From Fibrobacter sp. (GTDB taxonomy: Bacteria > Fibrobacterota > Fibrobacteria > Fibrobacterales > Fibrobacteraceae), in contig JAAYXQ010000125.1 of NCBI GenBank assembly GCA_012515825.1, forward strand, positions 1-10,684: a DNA stretch of 10,684 bases, in the 5' to 3' direction. Within the stretch, counting starts at the first letter, position 1. Each line of letters opens with the position of its first letter. A program made the translations under genes and the position numbers. Under the pieces are notes generated by a model. That model was not told the DNA's origin. It saw nothing but the letters and a program-made list of their open reading frames with translations, and searched no databases. Shown piece by piece: positions 7,567-10,684 of the stretch.

Positions 7567-7875
7567 CGATTGAAAGAATAATAACACAAATAAAAATATA
7601 TGTAAGTTAATTATTTTATATGTAATTAAAAAAGAGTGTTTTTGTATTTTATTTTAAATCAATCACTTAGCTCACCAGCCTAAAACAAAGATTAGATGAT
7701 AGGTGGCTTTAATAGCTATTCTAAAGAAGAATAAAAAGTAATTAATATCACATAGATTTGACGAGCAGATAATACTATAACGTCTTGTGCTGGTTAGCTT
7801 TAATTAGTGCAGAAAGTCTATTTGTTTTTGTTGTTAGGAATATTAAATAAAGAGATCATAAGTATATTTTAATAG
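7567..7875. other. 309-base stretch without a gene; imperfect long-range inverted repeat
   Basis: No credible reading frame is present on either strand. AGCTCACCAGC (7669-7679) pairs with GCTGGTTAGCT (7789-7799) with one mismatch, and weaker matching continues on the inner side. The intervening 109 bases contain a palindromic AATAGCTATT flanked by CTTTA and TAAAG near 7703-7725. A TTGACG at 7758-7763 has TATAAC only 12 bases later, too close for a standard promoter. The next gene begins directly after an in-frame TAG (7873-7875) and lacks a clear ribosome binding site. The stretch may hold the promoter of that gene or a structured RNA. Neither is proven. Confidence 0.35.
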
Positions 7876-8808
7876 ATGATTTTAAGACTAAAGATGCCTC
7901 TACTATTTTTATTGTTTTTCTTTCAGTTTCTTGAAGCTGGCTCTGATGATTCTCTTTTTGTTTTAGAAAAGAAGTATCAGGAGATCGCAGAGCAAGCGAT
8001 TGAGAAAACAATGCTACAAGACTATAAATCTGCAATTCAATTAATAAAAAAAATAGAAGAAAAAAATGATGGAGTGGCCTGTATCCTAGAAAGCATTATT
8101 CTTATTAGTCGCTTTGATGATTTAGGAGATACATTAGATTTAATAAAAGCCTCAAAAAAGTTAGGTCTATGTAAAACAGAAGGTGCTTGGAATGCCGTTC
8201 GAAATTATGAATTAGGATTTGTTCAAAGTCAATTGGGACACTCTATTAAAGGGGCTATCACAACTCGAAATGCAGCAAATTATTTTAAGAAAAGTAAGGA
8301 TATTAATGCAAAAGCATTTTTTTCGATATACGGCTATTATTTTGATAATAGTTTAAGTTTTTTACCTTTTGTATCAGATGAAAGAGATTATTATCTGAAG
8401 GTATTAAAAGAAGCGTCAATAAAATCATATTTATTTTGGCCTTTATTTTCTACCTCTTTAATTTGGATATACTACGATCGTGAAGAATTTAAAAAGGCAT
8501 TAGAGATTACAGAGTCAGTATTAAAAAGGTATCCCAAAAATTCAGTTTTTCTACAGATCAAATCAGATATGCTATATAAATTAAAACGTTATGATGAAGC
8601 AATTGATATTTACTTAGCTAGTGCACAGGAGTATGAGAAAAAAACAGGGTACTCTATTCGTTATTGGTGTGCTGTAGCCAATCTGGTTAAGATTTATAGA
8701 GATCAAGGGAATCTAAATCAAAGTAATATATGGAAACAAAAACTTTCGAATGATTCGTTTGAAAGTATAAAAAAATGGATTGCTCCTTCTGTTTTAGAAG
8801 ATTTATAA
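7876..8808 (+). CDS. Secreted TPR-repeat protein of unknown function
   Basis: The protein is 310 residues. M1 to about A21 look like a Sec signal peptide: basic R4 and K6, then a hydrophobic core LLFLLFFFQFL and cleavage near LEA|GS. An alternative start, ATG 7894 (M7), would lose the basic n-region. The mature part is almost wholly helical. TPR-like pairs are clearest at about 186-220 (REEFKKALEITESVLKRYP), 221-255 (KLKRYDEAIDIYLASAQEY) and 261-292. The earlier region (30-180) probably holds more diverged helical repeats. It contains just three cysteines and no catalytic motif I can see. The likely location is the periplasm, with a protein-binding role. It stands alone, with non-coding gaps on both sides, and is visibly more AT- and lysine-rich than secA. 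Annotation beyond TPR protein is not supported. Confidence 0.7.
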   Translation: MILRLKMPLLFLLFFFQFLEAGSDDSLFVLEKKYQEIAEQAIEKTMLQDYKSAIQLIKKIEEKNDGVACILESIILISRFDDLGDTLDLIKASKKLGLCKTEGAWNAVRNYELGFVQSQLGHSIKGAITTRNAANYFKKSKDINAKAFFSIYGYYFDNSLSFLPFVSDERDYYLKVLKEASIKSYLFWPLFSTSLIWIYYDREEFKKALEITESVLKRYPKNSVFLQIKSDMLYKLKRYDEAIDIYLASAQEYEKKTGYSIRYWCAVANLVKIYRDQGNLNQSNIWKQKLSNDSFESIKKWIAPSVLEDL

Positions 8809-8812
8809 GTGC

Positions 8813-8859
8813 ATCTTTATTAAGATTTTAAAAAATTAATGATTCTTATATCATTTATT
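8813..8859 (+). terminator. Weak hairpin pair after the TPR gene, possible terminator
   Basis: Directly after the stop, ATCTT (8813-8817) and AAGAT (8822-8826) form a 5-bp stem with loop TATT, followed by only a short T stretch. AATGAT (8838-8843) and ATCATT (8850-8855) then form a 6-bp stem followed by TATT. Both are AT-rich and weak. Position favours a termination role, but stability is doubtful. Confidence 0.3.
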
Positions 8860-8929
8860 CCGATGTAAAATAAGCATAAAGGGGCTTTTAAACTAATTAA
8901 GCAATTATACAGTATTTAATCAAAATTGG

Positions 8930-8951
8930 AAATCCAAAATAACTTGGATTT
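8930..8951. repeat. Perfect 8-bp inverted repeat AAATCCAA/TTGGATTT
   Basis: AAATCCAA (8930-8937) and TTGGATTT (8944-8951) are exact inverted copies around a 6-base loop. GG at 8928-8929 and CC at 8953-8954 extend the stem past one bulged base. No T-run follows, so it is unlikely to be an intrinsic terminator. An operator or leader hairpin for the downstream NYN gene is possible. Confidence 0.45.
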
Positions 8952-8966
8952 ACCTGTTTGAGGTAC

Positions 8967-8984
8967 TTAAAAAAGACTTTTTAA
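8967..8984. repeat. AT-only inverted repeat TTAAAAA/TTTTTAA
   Basis: TTAAAAA (8967-8973) and TTTTTAA (8978-8984) are exact inverted copies around AGAC. Because it is purely A/T it is weak as RNA and could arise by chance. It is listed because it sits between two other hairpins in the same leader. Confidence 0.3.
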
Positions 8985-9033
8985 ACACTCGAATGTAAAA
9001 AAAAAGTTTTCGTTGTTCTTTTTCATTTCCAAT

Positions 9034-9060
9034 ACGTTTTATAAGAAAACGTTATGGAGG
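9034..9060 (+). promoter_or_regulatory. Leader hairpin and strong ribosome binding site of the NYN gene
   Basis: ACGTTTT (9034-9040) and AAAACGT (9046-9052) form a perfect 7-bp stem with loop ATAAG. Three bases later comes GGAGG (9056-9060), 4 bases before ATG 9065. The GGAGG decides the start in favour of 9065 over ATG 9083. A stem this close to the ribosome binding site could affect ribosome access or serve as a protein-binding site. No clear -35/-10 pair was found in the 256-base gap. Confidence 0.5.
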
Positions 9061-9064
9061 AAAA

Positions 9065-9769
9065 ATGAACGGATTAATTAAAATGAATGTGGGTCTATTT
9101 ATTGATGGCTATACATTTAAGAAAGTAAATGAATATTATCGCTATCATCATTCAAGACAATCTTGCATTGATTTTAGGGGTTTTAAAAACTGGATTGCTC
9201 ATATGATTAGGGAAAAGTTTAAAGTGGAAAATGATGTACGCCTTGAAGCCCATTATTATCACCCTTATCAAACCCCTGAAGAAAACAAACCCTGTGAACA
9301 TATAGGTACTTATAGATTTGAAAATAAATTGAATGAGGCTGGTATTCAAATGCATTATAATAATATCCCATCAACTCAAAAGCCTAATTTAGATTTAATT
9401 GATGATGCGATCATGTTTTCAATTTATAAGAAAATAGATGTAGCTGTACTAGTAAGTACTCAAGGGCAGTTCTCAAAATTACCAACTCAGCTTCAACGCT
9501 TAGGGGTGCCATTGATTTTACTTGGATGGAATTTTGAGTACCCAGGAAATCAGTATGTGGTAAAATGGCATACAGATTATGCATTAAAAGAAAAATGCTT
9601 TCATTATATTCCAATGGAAAAAATAATGGATAAAAAAAATAGCACTGAGGATAGTGCTATTATAAGTCAGATTTTTCAACGAAATAAGCTGAATTTAAAT
9701 TTTAAAGCTTTAACTTCAGTTCCTTCTGTTTTTTTGAAAGAAATGTCCATGTTATCCGAGCTCCAATAA
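9065..9769 (+). CDS. NYN/LabA-like (PIN-fold) protein with altered active site
   Basis: The protein is 234 residues. The N-terminal strand GLFIDGYT (10-17) carries the first conserved aspartate of NYN-type nucleases (D14). The segment PNLDLIDDAIMFSIY (107-121, D110 and D113/D114) corresponds to the family's KGVDVxLAxD stretch. IDVAVLVSTQGQFSKL (124-139) aligns with the usual DxAxLVSGDGDFxxL, but the two aspartates are glutamines (Q133, Q135) and the glycine is T132. Active NYN proteins are metal-dependent RNases, so activity is doubtful here and RNA or protein binding is an alternative. Residues about 190-234 are a polar tail past the expected domain end. They are encoded over the terminator of the opposing gene and over 68 bases of its coding region. 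It appears monocistronic, with a strong ribosome binding site (GGAGG 9056-9060). Confidence 0.7.
   Translation: MNGLIKMNVGLFIDGYTFKKVNEYYRYHHSRQSCIDFRGFKNWIAHMIREKFKVENDVRLEAHYYHPYQTPEENKPCEHIGTYRFENKLNEAGIQMHYNNIPSTQKPNLDLIDDAIMFSIYKKIDVAVLVSTQGQFSKLPTQLQRLGVPLILLGWNFEYPGNQYVVKWHTDYALKEKCFHYIPMEKIMDKKNSTEDSAIISQIFQRNKLNLNFKALTSVPSVFLKEMSMLSELQ
9632..9661 (-). terminator. Intrinsic terminator of the leftward outer-membrane gene
   Basis: On the - strand, AATAGCACT and AGTGCTATT form a perfect 9-bp stem with a 6-base loop (complement of 9653-9661 and 9638-9646), and an 8-base T-run (9639-9632) follows, overlapping the stem base. This is a textbook Rho-independent signal, 40 bases past the stop of the leftward gene. 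It lies wholly inside the + strand NYN coding region (around residues 190-199). On the + strand the stem is preceded by A's and followed by TATAAG, so it should work only leftward. Confidence 0.85.
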
Positions 9770-10592
9770 ACCAGGAATCTCCATTTACATCGGGTTCTCC
9801 TAGAATTAAAGTAACGTTGTCATCACTTTCATCCGTTTGTAATTCTAGAGTGCCATATCTCACATAGCGGTAGCCACCATATAAACCAACAGCAATAGGG
9901 TCGAAATCAAAACGTACCTCTAGTTCTGCATGGACGGCGCTTGTAAAATTACTGTAATAGCGGTCATCTACGGTGATCACATCTTCATTTTTTACTTCAT
10001 AACCGCCAGAGGCACCTGGAGATACTGCTGCACCTTGTTTAATGTAAGCATACCTGCTTGAGAAGTGTATGTTAAGTAAACTCATACCTAAACCAACGGA
10101 TGGTATAACATTGAAAAAACTATGTTCGTTAAAAAGTTTCCAGCCGAACATCCAATCTGCTCCGTAAGAGAACCAACGGGCATCACAGAGTTTATTCCCA
10201 TAGTCACCAGTACTACTAGGCTTTTTGGAGACTTGGGTTGGTATAAACTGAATATTAAACCATGATAAAAATTTCTTATACTCAGCACCGATATTCAGAT
10301 TTAAGCCAACGACACTCTGATTAAAATAACTGTAATTATCTAATTCAGAATCGTAAGCAATAGTGCTAATAGAATCGGTAACATCAACGACTACATTACC
10401 AGAGCCTTCAAAAAGGAGATGATTTACATAATCCATATGCGAAGAGCTCATGCTTCTATATTCTCCTCCAATGGAGATAAAGCCTCGAACGAGATTTTTG
10501 TCATAAAAACTTTCAGACGCAAATGAAATAGATGCGGTAATCGACAAAAAAAGAACGGCTGTCGATAAAAAAGAAGTTAATTTTGTCTTCAT
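9702..10592 (-). CDS. Outer-membrane beta-barrel-type protein, function unknown
   Basis: The protein is 296 residues. Residues 1-25 form a clear Sec signal peptide (KTK, hydrophobic core, cleavage near ISFA|SES). The mature part has many alternating aromatic/glycine strands typical of small outer-membrane barrels: GFISIGGEYRSM, VVGLNLNIGAEYKKF, ADWMFGWKLF, VIPSVGLGMSLLNI, HAELEVRFDFDPIAVGLYGGYRYVRYG and a final WFIGARITWTF. A barrel usually ends at such an aromatic strand. Here a basic tail LSKKQKELKLKL follows, overlapping the opposing gene. One cysteine is visible (in GNKLCDARW). The ribosome binding site GGAG (complement of 10604-10607) is 11 bases from the ATG, a rather long spacing. A terminator follows at 9661-9632. 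No enzymatic motif is visible; an adhesion, porin or structural role cannot be chosen from sequence alone. Confidence 0.75.
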   Translation of the reverse strand: MKTKLTSFLSTAVLFLSITASISFASESFYDKNLVRGFISIGGEYRSMSSSHMDYVNHLLFEGSGNVVVDVTDSISTIAYDSELDNYSYFNQSVVGLNLNIGAEYKKFLSWFNIQFIPTQVSKKPSSTGDYGNKLCDARWFSYGADWMFGWKLFNEHSFFNVIPSVGLGMSLLNIHFSSRYAYIKQGAAVSPGASGGYEVKNEDVITVDDRYYSNFTSAVHAELEVRFDFDPIAVGLYGGYRYVRYGTLELQTDESDDNVTLILGEPDVNGDSWFIGARITWTFLSKKQKELKLKL

Positions 10593-10684
10593 AATAAAAT
10601 GAACTCCATTCGGGGAATTTTATCTTCTAAAATACATTATCTACGGAAATAATGAAGAGAAAAAAACATAAATGATTAAAAATC
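10593..10684 (-). promoter_or_regulatory. Upstream region of the outer-membrane gene
   Basis: The 92 bases hold no gene that can be confirmed. CATTAT (10635-10640) and ATAATG (10649-10654) form a 6-bp inverted repeat around CTACGGAA, a candidate operator or a divergent promoter element. On the - strand I see no convincing -35/-10 pair; the best is TTCATT followed by TATTTT with a 16-base spacer. An ATG at 10672 on the + strand could begin a divergent gene, but only four codons are in view. Confidence 0.25.

Noticed and set aside
7519..7587. GTG 7587 start giving the 70-residue protein a hydrophobic leader
   Set aside because: No ribosome binding site precedes it, the leader lacks basic residues, and GGAGG points to ATG 7518. 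It also overlaps the best promoter candidate.
7758..7781. TTGACG followed by TATAAC as a promoter for the TPR gene
   Set aside because: The spacer is only 12 bases, too short for the usual housekeeping sigma factor.
9152..9614. Two - strand open frames inside the NYN gene
   Set aside because: The NYN reading has family motifs and a strong ribosome binding site. The antisense frames have neither.
10088..10288. Second - strand frame inside the outer-membrane gene
   Set aside because: Same-strand shadow in another frame, without a start signal or a recognisable pattern.
10672..10684. ATG at the right edge as the start of a divergent gene
   Set aside because: Only four codons are visible and no clear ribosome binding site precedes it.

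Overview
This window looks like AT-rich chromosomal DNA from a Gram-negative bacterium. It has an outer-membrane barrel-type protein with a signal peptide, several Sec signal peptides and a long-form SecA. The SecA carries about 65 extra residues just before its first nucleotide-binding motif, a position where Bacteroidota SecA proteins also have an insertion. Phrases such as RRYSDGMHQAIEAKE also recall that group. I therefore infer an FCB-group organism (Bacteroidota, Fibrobacterota or relatives), with Fibrobacterota a reasonable guess. The assignment rests on remembered family features, not on a search.

Left part (1-7302, all + strand). The C-terminal end of a small two-helix membrane protein enters from the left edge. 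After a 241-base gap come five closely packed genes: secA (Sec translocase ATPase), tmk (thymidylate kinase, overlapping secA by 20 bases), a membrane-anchored calcineurin-type metallophosphoesterase (1 base after tmk), a 105-residue protein resembling an MNT-type nucleotidyltransferase with a decayed active site, and a secreted protein with a TPR-like N-terminus and a type I periplasmic-binding-protein C-terminus (4-base overlap). The last has the layout of LpoA-type penicillin-binding-protein activators. The block combines protein export, dTTP synthesis and envelope functions. It may be one operon with a possible internal promoter before the nucleotidyltransferase-like gene.

Middle part (7303-9064). 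A 70-codon gene on the - strand, with a strong GGAGG ribosome binding site and a C-terminal CGSCDD, converges on the LpoA-like gene with only 3 bases between the stops. A non-coding stretch with an imperfect long-range inverted repeat follows. Next comes a secreted TPR protein of unknown role, then a 256-base gap with several short perfect hairpins.

Right part (9065-10684). A NYN/LabA-like (PIN-fold) protein whose conserved SGDGDF motif reads STQGQF, so two expected acidic residues are glutamines, runs rightward. It collides with a leftward outer-membrane barrel-type gene. The two coding regions overlap by 68 bases on opposite strands. The intrinsic terminator of the leftward gene (9-bp stem plus T-run) lies inside the coding sequence of the NYN gene.

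I found no complete new defence or mobile system. The features most worth following up are the two decayed nucleotide-handling folds (MNT-like and NYN-like), the terminator embedded in a coding region, and the orphan 70-residue peptide.
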